NCBI RefSeq assembly: GCF_000472445.1
Contig: NZ_AXAJ01000013.1
Span: 110,875-174,874, forward strand
Source of the DNA: Burkholderia sp. WSM2230
GTDB taxonomy: Bacteria > Pseudomonadota > Gammaproteobacteria > Burkholderiales > Burkholderiaceae
DNA: 64,000 nt
Reading direction: 5' to 3'
Under the pieces are notes generated by a model. It did no database searches, was not told the DNA's origin, and saw only the letters and a list, made by a program, of their open reading frames with translations. This document shows positions 1 through 8,280 of the stretch, one piece after another; position 1 is the first letter of the stretch; each line of letters begins with the position of its first letter. A program made the position numbers and the translations under genes.

Positions 1-1
1 G

Positions 2-163
2 GTGCAGGCAATGGCGGCGGCTTCTCCTGCGGCTTCGGCTACTGCGGCTTCGGCTACTGCGGCTTCCGCTCCTTCCGCGTCGCAAGGCGGCAAGCGGGTC
101 GTTCGTGCGGCGGTGCCGGCTTGTCCGGCGGACATGTCGGCGGGATCGGTGGCTGCCGGGTAG
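2..163 (+). CDS. C-terminal fragment of an unidentified protein (truncated by window edge)
   Basis: Reading frame 2 is open from the first base to a TAG at 161-163, giving 53 codons rich in Ala, Ser and Thr, with three copies of a 15-bp unit (about positions 28-72) encoding a repeated Ala-Ser-Ala-Thr-Ala pattern. The tail ends in a basic then Ala/Gly-rich stretch. This looks like the low-complexity C-terminal end of a gene that begins before the window. Nothing in it identifies the family. It is also possible that it is non-coding and the frame is open by chance, because high GC makes long open frames common. Confidence 0.35.
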   Translation: MQAMAAASPAASATAASATAASAPSASQGGKRVVRAAVPACPADMSAGSVAAG

Positions 164-289
164 GGCTTTCCCTCGCGGCGGTTTTTCGGTTCTCGAACAA
201 AAAACGGCCTGCCCTCCGCATGCAAAAAGCCGCTCGCCGCGACCGCGTACAATACGCCCTTACCCACCGCCCACCGGCTCGCCCCACCC

Positions 290-1579
290 ATGTCCTTTGA
301 TTTCTTCCTCCCCTGCCCGCGCGGCCTTGAAGCCTCGCTCGCGTCCGAACTCGCCGAAATCGCCGCAAAGCATCTGCCTGGCGCGCCCTTCGCGTCCGGC
401 TCGCAAGTGCCGGGCGGCGTGCATTTCCGCGGCGGCTGGGCAGCCGGCATGGCGGCTAATCTGCACTCGCGCATCGCGAGCCGCGTGCTGCTGAAAATCG
501 CGCATCGTCCGTATCGCAGCGAGCAGGACATCTACGCGCTCGCCGTCGAGCAACGTTGGGAGCAGTGGTTCTCGGCAAACGAAACGCTGCGCGTGGACGT
601 CACCGCGATCAAGTCGCCGCTGCGCAGCCTCGAATTCACCACGCTGCGCGTGAAGGACGCGATCTGCGACCGTCTGCGCGAAGTGAGCGGCGCGCGTCCG
701 AGCATCGACACCGGCATGCCCGATGTCCGTGTGTTCGCGTTTCTAACCGCGACCGACTGCACGCTTTATCTCGACACTTCCGGCGACCCGCTCTTCAAGC
801 GCGGCTGGCGCCTCGACAAGGGCGCGGCGCCGCTGCGCGAAAATCTCGCGGCCGGCATTCTGCGTCTGACCGGCTGGAGCGCCGGCACGCCGCTGTACGA
901 TCCTATGTGCGGCAGCGGCACATTCCTCGCCGAAGCCGCGCAAGTCGCGCTGAACATTGCGCCCGGCGCCGAGCGACGCTTCGGCTTCGAAAAGCTCAAG
1001 CAGTACGACAGCAAAACCTGGCAAACACTGAAGGCCGCCGCGCTCGAGGCCAAACACGCCGCCCGCAGCTCGCGCGCCGATCTGCAGATTTTCGGCAGCG
1101 ACATTTCCGGCGACATGCTGGACAAGGCGCGCGCCAACTTCAATCGCGCGGGCTTGCCGTCCATTCCGCTCAAACAGGTCGACGCCCGCGGCATGACGCC
1201 GCCCAGTTCCGAGCCGGGCATTCTGGTGGCGAATCCGCCGTACGGCGAGCGGATCGAAGTTCGCGGGCGCAACGCGCGCGGCGAAATTCGCGAGGGACGC
1301 AATCGCGACAATCGCGAGGACGACAGCTTTCGCCGCGCCCAGGAAGAAACGCCCGACAGCGAGTTTTTCCAGTCGCTCGGCGACGCGCTCAAGCAGCGCT
1401 TCACGGGCTGGCACGCGTTCATACTCACGTCGGATCGCAAGCTGCCGGGCCAGCTGCGCCTGCGCGAATCGACCAAAACGCCGCTCTTTAACGGCGCGCT
1501 CGAATGCCGGCTGTTCCGCTTCGATCTGATCGCGGGCAGCGTACGGCAGCGGCCACAGGGTGAGACCCCGGCGGGTTGA
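290..1579 (+). CDS. THUMP-domain class I SAM-dependent RNA methyltransferase (RlmL N-terminal-half type)
   Basis: This 429-residue protein resembles the 23S rRNA (guanine-N2) methyltransferase half of RlmL/YcbY. An N-terminal ferredoxin-like plus THUMP RNA-binding region covers roughly residues 1-160. The Rossmann methyltransferase domain follows, with the SAM-binding motif DPMCGSGTFLAEAA near residue 205 and the catalytic NPPYGERI motif near residue 315, typical of N2-guanine methyltransferases. An Arg/Asn-rich insertion (about residues 325-345) follows the NPPY motif and is probably a surface loop. The protein is much shorter than E. coli RlmL (about 700 residues) because it lacks the RlmK half, which is common in betaproteobacteria. 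The start at 290 precedes the conserved MSFDFFLPCPRGLE opening. It appears monocistronic. Confidence 0.85.
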   Translation: MSFDFFLPCPRGLEASLASELAEIAAKHLPGAPFASGSQVPGGVHFRGGWAAGMAANLHSRIASRVLLKIAHRPYRSEQDIYALAVEQRWEQWFSANETLRVDVTAIKSPLRSLEFTTLRVKDAICDRLREVSGARPSIDTGMPDVRVFAFLTATDCTLYLDTSGDPLFKRGWRLDKGAAPLRENLAAGILRLTGWSAGTPLYDPMCGSGTFLAEAAQVALNIAPGAERRFGFEKLKQYDSKTWQTLKAAALEAKHAARSSRADLQIFGSDISGDMLDKARANFNRAGLPSIPLKQVDARGMTPPSSEPGILVANPPYGERIEVRGRNARGEIREGRNRDNREDDSFRRAQEETPDSEFFQSLGDALKQRFTGWHAFILTSDRKLPGQLRLRESTKTPLFNGALECRLFRFDLIAGSVRQRPQGETPAG

Positions 1580-1626
1580 TCTCGCGCGGACGCGGGCCGT
1601 GCGGCCATGTTTGGCCGGTGCGCTCG

Positions 1627-1647
1627 CGTGTCGCGTGTCGCATGTCG
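1627..1647. repeat. Three tandem heptamers (CGTGTCG-like)
   Basis: Three adjacent 7-bp units, CGTGTCG, CGTGTCG and CATGTCG, lie in the 243-bp spacer between the rRNA methyltransferase and the VOC gene. The array is too short to call a functional element, but its 7-bp period matches the 14-bp period of the longer arrays elsewhere in the window. Confidence 0.5.
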
Positions 1648-1822
1648 CGCCTGGCATGCCGAAACCGCGGACCCCGTCCCGCAGTTTTTTTCGCCGGGAT
1701 CCGCGCCGCCTGTCGCTCGGCTCCACCCTACTGACACCACGCTGTCAGCAGCCCCCCCGCACACTCCTCCTCACGCCATCCGGCAATTCATCCGGCTTAT
1801 CCGCCGTCCACAGGAGAGTGTC

Positions 1823-2206
1823 ATGTCCGCATCGTCCAAAGTTGTTGCATGGTTCGAAATCCCTGCCGTCAATTTCGATCGCGCCGTCCGCTTCTATGAA
1901 GCCGCGCTCGACGTCAAACTGAATCGCCAGGACATAGGCGGCCAGCCGATTGCCGTGTTCGGCTACGAAGAACCGGCAACCGGCGGTGCGATCGTCCACA
2001 GCCCGTCGATGACCCCGAACGGCGACGGCGTGCTCGTCTACCTGAACGCGCAGCCGACCGTGGACGCCGCGCTCGCCCGCATCGAAGAAGCCGGCGGCAA
2101 GACCGACGGGCCGGTCATCAAGCTGCCGCAAGACATCGGCTATATCGCGTTTTTCATCGACAGCGAAGGCAACCGCCTCGGCCTGCACTCGCGGACCAAC
2201 GGCTAA
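1823..2206 (+). CDS. VOC-superfamily protein (glyoxalase/bleomycin-resistance fold)
   Basis: A single vicinal-oxygen-chelate domain of 127 residues makes up the whole protein. The N-terminal beta-alpha-beta unit begins VVAWFEIPAVNFDRAVRFYE, and the C-terminal half carries the GYIAFFIDSEGNRLGLHS strand pattern seen in small VOC proteins. Its substrate cannot be told from the sequence. The frame is open upstream, but the ATG at 1823 is chosen because an AGGAG Shine-Dalgarno sequence sits eight bases before it and the VOC fold starts there. It is followed at short distance by a WYL-type regulator on the same strand; there is no direct sign that they are linked in function. Confidence 0.8.
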   Translation: MSASSKVVAWFEIPAVNFDRAVRFYEAALDVKLNRQDIGGQPIAVFGYEEPATGGAIVHSPSMTPNGDGVLVYLNAQPTVDAALARIEEAGGKTDGPVIKLPQDIGYIAFFIDSEGNRLGLHSRTNG

Positions 2207-2343
2207 GCGTGAAGCGGGCATCGCGCGAGCAGTGCGGCGCGCGAGAGAGACTCATGCGCCCGCCGCCCGAACGCTGACCGGAGCGCGGCATGGGGCGCTA
2301 TCATCGCGGGACTGTCCCTGTCCTTTTCTACAAGACGCCCACG

Positions 2344-3030
2344 ATGACGCGCCGCGCCGACCGCCTGTTCCAGATCGCCGAACTGCTGCGCGGCCGGCGC
2401 CTGACCACCGCGCAACAACTCGCCGACTGGCTCAACATCTCACTGCGCACCGTTTATCGCGACGTGCGCGATCTGCAGTTATCGGGCGTGCCGATCGAGG
2501 GTGAGGCCGGCATCGGCTACCGGCTGAGCCGTGCGGCGAGCCTGCCGCCGCTCACCTTCACCGCCGACGAACTCGCCGCGCTCGCCGCCGGCGCCCGCAT
2601 GCTCGAATCGTGGGGCGGCGCCGGCTTTGCGGCCGGCGCGCGCGGCGCGCTCGCCAAGATCGCCTCGGCGATGCCCGCGGACAAACGCGCATCGCTCGAA
2701 AGGCTCGCGATCTTCGCGCCGTCGTTTCACATCAGAAGCGATTTTTCGACGCAGCTCGACACGCTGCATCGCGCGATCGACACGCGGCATGTAGTGAGCT
2801 TTGCGTACACGGATGCCAACGGCGCGGCGACCGAGCGGCGCGTGTGGCCGCTGGCACTCGCTTATTGGGGCGCGCGTTGGACGCTCGGCGCGTGGTGTGA
2901 ACTGCGCAGCGACTTCCGCAATTTCGGACTCGAAAAAATTCAGCAGCTGGAAGTGCGCGAGCAGTATCCGGATCAGGAAGGCCGGCGGCTCGCGGACCTG
3001 TTGCGGCACGTGAACGCCAAGCCCAAGTGA
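2344..3030 (+). CDS. YafY/DeoR-type HTH transcriptional regulator with WYL domain
   Basis: The 228-residue protein begins with a winged helix-turn-helix (residues 1-60: MTRRADRLFQIAELLRG, then TTAQQLADWLNISLRTVYRD as recognition region). It continues with a WYL ligand-sensing domain (about residues 130-210) ending RNFGLEKIQQLEV. WYL proteins of this type usually bind small ligands or nucleic acid and repress or activate neighbours. The upstream in-frame extension to 2290 has no family resemblance, so the ATG at 2344, directly before the HTH, is preferred. The nearest plausible targets are the VOC gene just upstream and itself. It faces the transhydrogenase operon convergently, with a GC-rich hairpin between. 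Confidence 0.85.
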   Translation: MTRRADRLFQIAELLRGRRLTTAQQLADWLNISLRTVYRDVRDLQLSGVPIEGEAGIGYRLSRAASLPPLTFTADELAALAAGARMLESWGGAGFAAGARGALAKIASAMPADKRASLERLAIFAPSFHIRSDFSTQLDTLHRAIDTRHVVSFAYTDANGAATERRVWPLALAYWGARWTLGAWCELRSDFRNFGLEKIQQLEVREQYPDQEGRRLADLLRHVNAKPK

Positions 3031-3039
3031 AGACCGCGC

Positions 3040-3055
3040 GGCGCGCTCGCGCGCC
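3040..3055. terminator. Short GC hairpin in convergent gap (weak terminator candidate)
   Basis: GGCGCG pairs with CGCGCC around a CTCG loop, in the 42-bp gap between the WYL regulator and the convergent pntB gene. There is no T-tract, so termination here is only a suggestion from position. Confidence 0.25.
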
Positions 3056-3072
3056 ACGCGATGTCATTTGCC

Positions 3073-4527
3073 TTATTCGACCGACTTCACCATGTCCTCG
3101 ATCACCTTCTTCGCGTCGCCGAACACCATCATCGTCTTGTCCATGTAGAAGAGATCGTTGTCCAGACCCGCGTAGCCCGCCGCCATTGAGCGCTTGTTGA
3201 CGATCACCGTGCGCGCCTTGTACGCCTCGATGATCGGCATGCCGGCAATCGGCGACTTCGGATCGTTCTTCGCGGCCGGATTGACCACGTCGTTCGCGCC
3301 GAGCACCAGCACTACATCGACCTGACCGAATTCGCCGTTGATGTCCTCCATCTCGAACACCATGTCGTACGGCACCTCGGCCTCGGCGAGCAACACGTTC
3401 ATGTGGCCCGGCATGCGTCCGGCCACCGGGTGAATCGCGTACTTCACCTCGATACCCTTCTCGACGAGCTTGTCGGTCAGCTCCTTCAGCGCATGCTGCG
3501 CGCGCGCCACGGCAAGGCCGTAGCCCGGCACGATCACGACCGTCTCAGCGTTGCCGAGCATGAACGAAGCGTCGTCCGCCGAACCGGATTTCACCGGACG
3601 CTGCTCGGCCGCGCCGCCCGCGGCCGCCGCGCCCGGCTCGTTGCCGAAGCCGCCGAGAATCACGTTGAAGAAAGAGCGGTTCATCGCCCGGCACATGATG
3701 TACGACAGAATCGCGCCCGACGAACCCACAAGCGACCCCGCGATGATCAGCATCGGATTGTTCAGCGAGAAGCCGATGCCCGCCGCCGCCCAGCCCGAGT
3801 ACGAATTGAGCATGGAGACGACCACCGGCATGTCCGCGCCGCCAATCGGAATGATGATCAGCACGCCAAGCACGAACGCGATTGCCGTCATGATGATGAA
3901 CGGCAGCCACGACTGCGTGAAAAAGAAGATGACGCCGAAGCATAGCATCGCGACGGCAAGCATCAGGTTGATCAGATGCTGGCCTGCGTAGACAACCGGC
4001 GCGCCCTGGAAAAGCCGGAACTTGTACTTGCCCGAGAGCTTGCCGAACGCGATCACCGAACCGCTAAAAGTAATTGCGCCGACGAACGTGCCGATAAAGA
4101 GCTCCACGCGATTGCCGTAAGGCAAAAAGCCCGGCACCGGATTCTCCGGATCGATCAGGCCAAATGCCGCCGGCTCCGACACCACCGCGTACGCGATGCA
4201 GACGGCAGCAAGACCGATCAGCGAGTGCATGGCCGCAACAAGCTCCGGCATCTTCGTCATCTCGACGCGCGCGGCGACAAACGCGCCGATCGCCCCGCCG
4301 ACAATCAGCGCGACCAGCAGCAGACCGAGCCCGAGCGCGAGATTCGAACCGAGCGTGTTCGCCTGTTTCGCGATCAGCGCGATGGTCGTGAGAATCGCAA
4401 TCGCCATCCCGACCATGCCGAACGTGTTGCCGATGCGCGCGGTCTTCGGATTCGACAGCCCTTTGAGCGCCTGAATGAAGCAGACCGACGCGACCAGATA
4501 AAGCAGCGTGACGACGTTCAGGCTCAT
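3073..4527 (-). CDS. pntB: NAD(P) transhydrogenase subunit beta
   Basis: PntB is the membrane and NADP(H)-binding subunit of the proton-translocating transhydrogenase, which uses the proton gradient to drive hydride transfer from NADH to NADP+. The 484-residue protein has about nine transmembrane helices over the first 280 residues, then a Rossmann-like dIII domain (about 305-484). That domain carries VIVPGYGLAVARAQHALKEL, the conserved nucleotide motif, and the NKRSMAAGYAGLDN segment. The ATG at 4527 is fixed by the family start MSLNVVTLLYLVASV. The frame stays open upstream, but that is antisense-like noise running through pntA2. The start codon overlaps the pntA2 stop codon by one base (TAATG), so the two are probably translationally coupled. 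Confidence 0.95.
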   Translation of the reverse strand: MSLNVVTLLYLVASVCFIQALKGLSNPKTARIGNTFGMVGMAIAILTTIALIAKQANTLGSNLALGLGLLLVALIVGGAIGAFVAARVEMTKMPELVAAMHSLIGLAAVCIAYAVVSEPAAFGLIDPENPVPGFLPYGNRVELFIGTFVGAITFSGSVIAFGKLSGKYKFRLFQGAPVVYAGQHLINLMLAVAMLCFGVIFFFTQSWLPFIIMTAIAFVLGVLIIIPIGGADMPVVVSMLNSYSGWAAAGIGFSLNNPMLIIAGSLVGSSGAILSYIMCRAMNRSFFNVILGGFGNEPGAAAAGGAAEQRPVKSGSADDASFMLGNAETVVIVPGYGLAVARAQHALKELTDKLVEKGIEVKYAIHPVAGRMPGHMNVLLAEAEVPYDMVFEMEDINGEFGQVDVVLVLGANDVVNPAAKNDPKSPIAGMPIIEAYKARTVIVNKRSMAAGYAGLDNDLFYMDKTMMVFGDAKKVIEDMVKSVE

Positions 4528-4856
4528 TACGCGTTCTCCTTGCTCTTGTCGGCAATCAATTTTTTCGGCTCTTTCTTGCGGAACATTTCGAGCATTCGCC
4601 GCGTGACGAGAAAGCCGCCGAACACGTTCACCGCCGCCAGCGCGACGGCGAGCGTGCCGAAGAACTTGCCGGGCGTGCCGAGCGTGAGACCGGTGGCGAG
4701 CATCGCGCCGACAATCACAATCGCCGAGATCGCGTTGGTCACGGCCATGAGCGGCGTATGCAGCGCGGGCGTGACGTTCCAGACCACGTGATAGCCGACA
4801 TAAATCGCCAGCACGAAAATAATCAGGTTGATGACGGTGTGGTTGAGCACTTCCAT
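4527..4856 (-). CDS. pntA2: NAD(P) transhydrogenase subunit alpha, part 2 (membrane segment)
   Basis: A 109-residue membrane protein that corresponds to the C-terminal transmembrane part of E. coli PntA. It has three predicted helices, including LIIFVLAIYVGYHVVWNV and AIVIVGAMLATGL, and a basic C-terminal tail rich in Lys (EPKKLIADKSKENA). In many alpha- and betaproteobacteria the alpha subunit is split into a soluble PntA1 and this short PntA2, so this is the normal three-gene arrangement and not a frameshift. It lies between pntA1 (26 bp upstream) and pntB (one-base overlap). Confidence 0.93.
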   Translation of the reverse strand: MEVLNHTVINLIIFVLAIYVGYHVVWNVTPALHTPLMAVTNAISAIVIVGAMLATGLTLGTPGKFFGTLAVALAAVNVFGGFLVTRRMLEMFRKKEPKKLIADKSKENA

Positions 4857-4882
4857 CGCCGTTTCTCCAGGTGAATTCGCTT

Positions 4883-6025
4883 TTATGCCTTGCGCGCGAC
4901 TTCGCCGTCGCGGGTGAGCAGCGTGGCCGCGACAATGTCGTCGGCGAGGTCGATGTTGAGCGCGCCTTCCTTCGTGACGATCAGCTTCAGGAAGTCGAGC
5001 AGGTTGCGCGCGTAGAGCGAGGACGCGTCCGCGGGCACCATCGAGGCGAGATTCGTGTAGCCGACTATCGTCACGCCGTGCCTGACGACCACCTTGTCCG
5101 CTTCGGTGAGCGGACAGTTGCCGCCGCGCCGGCCTTCGTATTCCGCGCCGCGGCCGGCCGCGAGGTCGACCAGCACGGAGCCGGGTTTCATGGCCTGCAC
5201 GGTTTCGACCGAAAGCAGCGTGGGCGCCGCGCGGCCCGGAATCAGCGCCGTGGAGATCACCACGTCGGCCTGCTTCGCGCGTTCGTGCACGAGCGCCGAC
5301 TGCCGCGTCAGCCACGACGGCGGCATGGGCCGCGCATAGCCGCCCACGCCTTGCGCGGCTTCGCGCTCTTCATCGGTTTCGTAGGGGACATCGAGAAACT
5401 TCGCGCCGAGCGATTCGATCTGCTCTTTCACGGCCGGACGCACGTCGGATGCCTCGATCACGGCGCCAAGGCGCTTGGCGGTCGCGATTGCCTGCAGGCC
5501 CGCCACGCCGGCGCCGAGAATCAGCACGCGCGCGGCTTTCACCGTGCCCGCGGCAGTCATCAGCATCGGCATGAAGCGCGGGTAAAGCGTCGCGGCAAGC
5601 AGCACGGCCTTATATCCGGCGATGTTGGCCTGGGAAGACAGCACGTCGAGGCTTTGCGCTCGCGTGGTGCGCGGCGCGGCTTCGAGTGCGAAGGCGGTGA
5701 CACCGGCCGCCGCCAGCTTCTGCGCATTCTCGGCGTTAAACGGATCGAGCATGCCGATCAGCACTGCGCCGCGTTTTAAGAGCGGCAGTTCGGCTTCGGT
5801 TGGAGACTGGACTTTGAGGACGAGGTCAGCGCCGAAAGCGGTGGCCGCATCGACGATTTCCGCGCCGGCTGCGGCAAGGGCGTCGTCAGGAAAGCTCGCG
5901 CCGGCGCCGGCGCCGCTCTGGATGGTGACCCGATGGCCAGAAGCCACGTACTTCTTGACGGTCTCGGGCGTCGCGGCGACGCGGGTTTCGTGCGCGCGCG
6001 TCTCGGCTGGCACTCCGATGTGCAT
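4883..6025 (-). CDS. pntA1: NAD(P) transhydrogenase subunit alpha, part 1 (NAD-binding)
   Basis: This soluble 380-residue dI subunit binds NAD(H) in the PntA1-PntA2-PntB complex on the cytoplasmic side of the inner membrane. It belongs to the alanine dehydrogenase/PntA family. The N-terminus MHIGVPAETRAHETRVAATP is family-typical, and the nucleotide-binding Rossmann core carries VLILGAGVAGLQAIATAKRLGA at about residues 165-190. The conserved RPAVKEQIESLGAKF region follows. The ATG at 6025 is selected over an upstream in-frame ATG because a full AGGAGG Shine-Dalgarno (6033-6038) lies seven bases from it. It is the first gene of the pntA1-pntA2-pntB operon. Confidence 0.95.
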   Translation of the reverse strand: MHIGVPAETRAHETRVAATPETVKKYVASGHRVTIQSGAGAGASFPDDALAAAGAEIVDAATAFGADLVLKVQSPTEAELPLLKRGAVLIGMLDPFNAENAQKLAAAGVTAFALEAAPRTTRAQSLDVLSSQANIAGYKAVLLAATLYPRFMPMLMTAAGTVKAARVLILGAGVAGLQAIATAKRLGAVIEASDVRPAVKEQIESLGAKFLDVPYETDEEREAAQGVGGYARPMPPSWLTRQSALVHERAKQADVVISTALIPGRAAPTLLSVETVQAMKPGSVLVDLAAGRGAEYEGRRGGNCPLTEADKVVVRHGVTIVGYTNLASMVPADASSLYARNLLDFLKLIVTKEGALNIDLADDIVAATLLTRDGEVARKA

Positions 6026-6347
6026 CGTTGTTCCTCCTCGACTTACTGTTTGACGACAGATCGGCCGACGAGGCACGCCGGCTTGCAAGTGCAACGGCTA
6101 ACGCCTCACTTTACCCGAAACCTGGGGGTCGGCAGAAATCGGGGACAATCCGGGGTTGCCGACGGAGCATGCGGCCCCGAGGCGGCCATACGAAGTTGGC
6201 CGCGCGCAGTCGGGTCGCTGCTGCCGGTTGCCGCAGCCTTTGGCCTGCAGCCGGGTCGCCCGCAGCCGGACGCCCGCAGCCCGGACGCCCGCAGCCGGTC
6301 GCCCGCTTCCCGGCAGTTCGCGGACATAAACGGTAAAATGCGCACCC
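6026..6347. other. 322-bp intergenic region between divergent pntA1 and Nudix gene
   Basis: This stretch holds the upstream regions of the divergent pnt operon (minus) and the Nudix-mnmA pair (plus). The pntA1 Shine-Dalgarno is at 6033-6038. A 14-bp-period GC-rich repeat occupies about 6246-6310, and a TAAAAT hexamer at 6334-6339 lies eight bases before the Nudix ATG, too close to serve as its -10 unless the transcript is nearly leaderless. No gene or RNA structure was recognised. Confidence 0.6.
6246..6310. repeat. Degenerate 14-bp tandem repeat (CGCAGCCGGACGCC-like), about 4.5 copies
   Basis: Consecutive units TGCAGCCGGGTCGCC, CGCAGCCGGACGCC, CGCAGCCCGGACGCC and CGCAGCCGGTCGCC are followed by a decayed copy ending at the Nudix upstream region. 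Units are 14-15 bp and nearly pure G+C. This is a small intergenic minisatellite, one of three in the window with a 14-bp period. Confidence 0.75.
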
Positions 6348-6827
6348 ATGAAACCGGAAACCTGGCTGCCGCACGTGACCGTCGCGGCCATCGTCGAGCG
6401 TGACGGGCGCTTTCTCATGGTCGAGGAGCATACGGCCGCCGGGCTGCGCCTGAACCAGCCGGCCGGCCATCTGGAAGCCGGCGAAACGCTGCTGGAAGCG
6501 GTGATCCGCGAAACGCTCGAGGAAACCGCCCATCCGTTCACGCCCGAGTCGCTGGTCGGCATGTACATGACGCATTTCGAGCGGCCGAAAAGCGCGGGCG
6601 TCACCTATTTGCGGTTCACCTATTGCGGCGCCGGCGGCGAACCCGAGGCGGCACGCGCGCTCGACCCGGATATCGTCCGGACCTTGTGGATGAGCGCAAA
6701 CGAGCTGCGCGCCTGCCCGGAACGGCACCGCACGCCGCTCGTCATGCAATGTATCGACGACTACCTCGCGGGCCGGCGTTTCCCGCTCGACTTCGTGCAC
6801 ACGCATTCGGTCGGGCCGAAAAGATAA
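6348..6827 (+). CDS. nudJ: Nudix hydrolase, NudJ-like
   Basis: The 159-residue protein carries a canonical Nudix box, GHLEAGETLLEAVIRETLEE (about residues 41-60), which binds the Mg2+ needed to hydrolyse nucleoside diphosphate-linked substrates. The N-terminal strand WLPHVTVAAIVERDGRFLMV and the position next to mnmA match E. coli NudJ (phosphatase YmfB), which acts on thiamine and nucleotide pyrophosphates. The arrangement nudJ-mnmA is conserved between enteric bacteria and betaproteobacteria. The gene ends 59 bp before mnmA on the same strand, so co-transcription is likely. The exact substrate is inferred from this synteny only. Confidence 0.8.
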   Translation: MKPETWLPHVTVAAIVERDGRFLMVEEHTAAGLRLNQPAGHLEAGETLLEAVIRETLEETAHPFTPESLVGMYMTHFERPKSAGVTYLRFTYCGAGGEPEAARALDPDIVRTLWMSANELRACPERHRTPLVMQCIDDYLAGRRFPLDFVHTHSVGPKR

Positions 6828-6886
6828 GCGTCGCGGCGACCGCGACCCACGATCCATGAAGTCATGCAGTACCCAGTGAGCATCTT

Positions 6887-8044
6887 ATGAGCAAGCAGAA
6901 AGTCGTAGTAGGCATGTCGGGCGGCGTCGATTCGTCGGTCACCGCGTGGCTGCTCAAGGAACAGGGCTACGACGTGGTCGGCCTGTTCATGAAAAACTGG
7001 GAAGACGACGACGACAGCGAATACTGCTCGACGCGCCAGGACTGGATCGACGTGGTGTCGGTGGCGGACCTGATCGGAATCGACGTGGAAGCGGTCAACT
7101 TCGCGTCCGAATACAAGGACCGCGTGTTCGCTGAATTCCTGCGCGAATATTCGGCGGGCCGCACGCCGAACCCGGACGTGCTGTGCAACGCCGAGATCAA
7201 GTTCAAGGCTTTCCTCGACCACGCGATGTCGCTCGGCGCCGAAACCATCGCAACCGGCCACTATGCGCGCGTGCGCGAGAACAATGGCCGCTTCGAACTG
7301 CTGAAAGCGTTCGACCATACGAAGGATCAATCCTACTTTCTGCATCGCTTGAATCAGGCGCAGTTGTCGAAGACGCTGTTTCCGCTGGGCGAGATTCCCA
7401 AAACCAAAGTGCGCGAGATCGCCGAGCAGATCGCGTTGCCCAATGCGAAGAAGAAGGATTCGACCGGCATCTGCTTTATCGGAGAACGGCCGTTTCGCGA
7501 CTTTCTGAACCGCTATTTACCGACGAAGCCCGGCCCGATGAAGACCACCGACGGCAAAGTGGTCGGCGAGCACATCGGCCTCGCGTTCTACACGTTCGGG
7601 CAGCGCAAGGGCATTGGCCTTGGCGGCAGCAAGGACGGCAGCGGCGAGCCGTGGTTCGTGGCGGGTAAGGACATACCGTCGAACACACTGTATGTCGCGC
7701 AAGGCCACGACCACCCGTGGCTGCTGAGTCATACGCTGAGCGCGGGCAACACGAGCTGGGTCGCGGGCGAGCCGCCGCCGGAAGGCTTCGCCTGCGGCGC
7801 GAAAACCCGCTACCGGCAGGCCGACGCGCGCTGCACGTTCAGAACCGGCAGCGACGCGGCAAATAATGGCGAAGGCCTTTTCGAGCTTACCTTCGACGAC
7901 GCTCAATGGGCCGTCACACCGGGGCAATCCGCCGTGCTCTACGATGGCGACGTGTGCCTGGGCGGCGGCATCATCGAACATGCGGCGACCGGGCAGCCGG
8001 CTGCGCGCGCGCCGCAGAAGGCGGCATTGCTGGGTGGGTGCTAG
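6887..8044 (+). CDS. mnmA: tRNA-specific 2-thiouridylase MnmA
   Basis: MnmA (TrmU) adds the 2-thio group to uridine 34 of tRNAs for Lys, Glu and Gln, using ATP and persulfide sulfur from the IscS/Tus relay. The 385-residue length is normal. The PP-loop ATPase motif GMSGGVDSSVTAWLL is at residues 8-22. The two catalytic cysteines are visible, in NPDVLCNAEIKFKAF (near 103) and DSTGICFIGERPF (near 200). The C-terminal beta-barrel domain ends in a poorly conserved Ala-rich tail. It follows the Nudix gene with no sign of its own strong promoter in the 59-bp gap. Confidence 0.96.
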   Translation: MSKQKVVVGMSGGVDSSVTAWLLKEQGYDVVGLFMKNWEDDDDSEYCSTRQDWIDVVSVADLIGIDVEAVNFASEYKDRVFAEFLREYSAGRTPNPDVLCNAEIKFKAFLDHAMSLGAETIATGHYARVRENNGRFELLKAFDHTKDQSYFLHRLNQAQLSKTLFPLGEIPKTKVREIAEQIALPNAKKKDSTGICFIGERPFRDFLNRYLPTKPGPMKTTDGKVVGEHIGLAFYTFGQRKGIGLGGSKDGSGEPWFVAGKDIPSNTLYVAQGHDHPWLLSHTLSAGNTSWVAGEPPPEGFACGAKTRYRQADARCTFRTGSDAANNGEGLFELTFDDAQWAVTPGQSAVLYDGDVCLGGGIIEHAATGQPAARAPQKAALLGGC

Positions 8045-8086
8045 GGCGGTTTTTCGAGGCCTGTCTTTTGAGGCTGCTCGCTTTCC

Positions 8087-8155
8087 AAGCCGCTGCGTTT
8101 AAGCCGCTGGGTTTAAGCCGCTGCGTTTGAGCCGCGGATTCAAGCCACTGCGTTC
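8087..8155. repeat. 14-bp tandem repeat (AAGCCGCTGCGTTT), five copies
   Basis: Two exact copies of AAGCCGCTGCGTTT (8087-8100, 8115-8128) flank a one-mismatch copy (8101-8114). A 13-bp decayed copy (8129-8141) and another degenerate copy (8142-8155) follow. The array lies in the 236-bp gap between mnmA and the FMN-binding protein gene. No open reading frame of note and no dyad symmetry explain it. Confidence 0.85.
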
Positions 8156-8280
8156 GATCCCCGCCATCGACCGGCTCGCGGCTTGAAGTCTTGCAGTCGC
8201 TGGTTTTCCCCACGGTGGATCCGCCCGCGCTTCGCGCGCGTGCAATCCCTCCGTGACGATTCACTGCACCCGGAGTCTCC

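Noticed and set aside
4527..6025. Split pntA as a possible frameshift or pseudogene
   Set aside because: pntA1-pntA2-pntB as three genes is a known natural arrangement, and each part has its own start and normal length.
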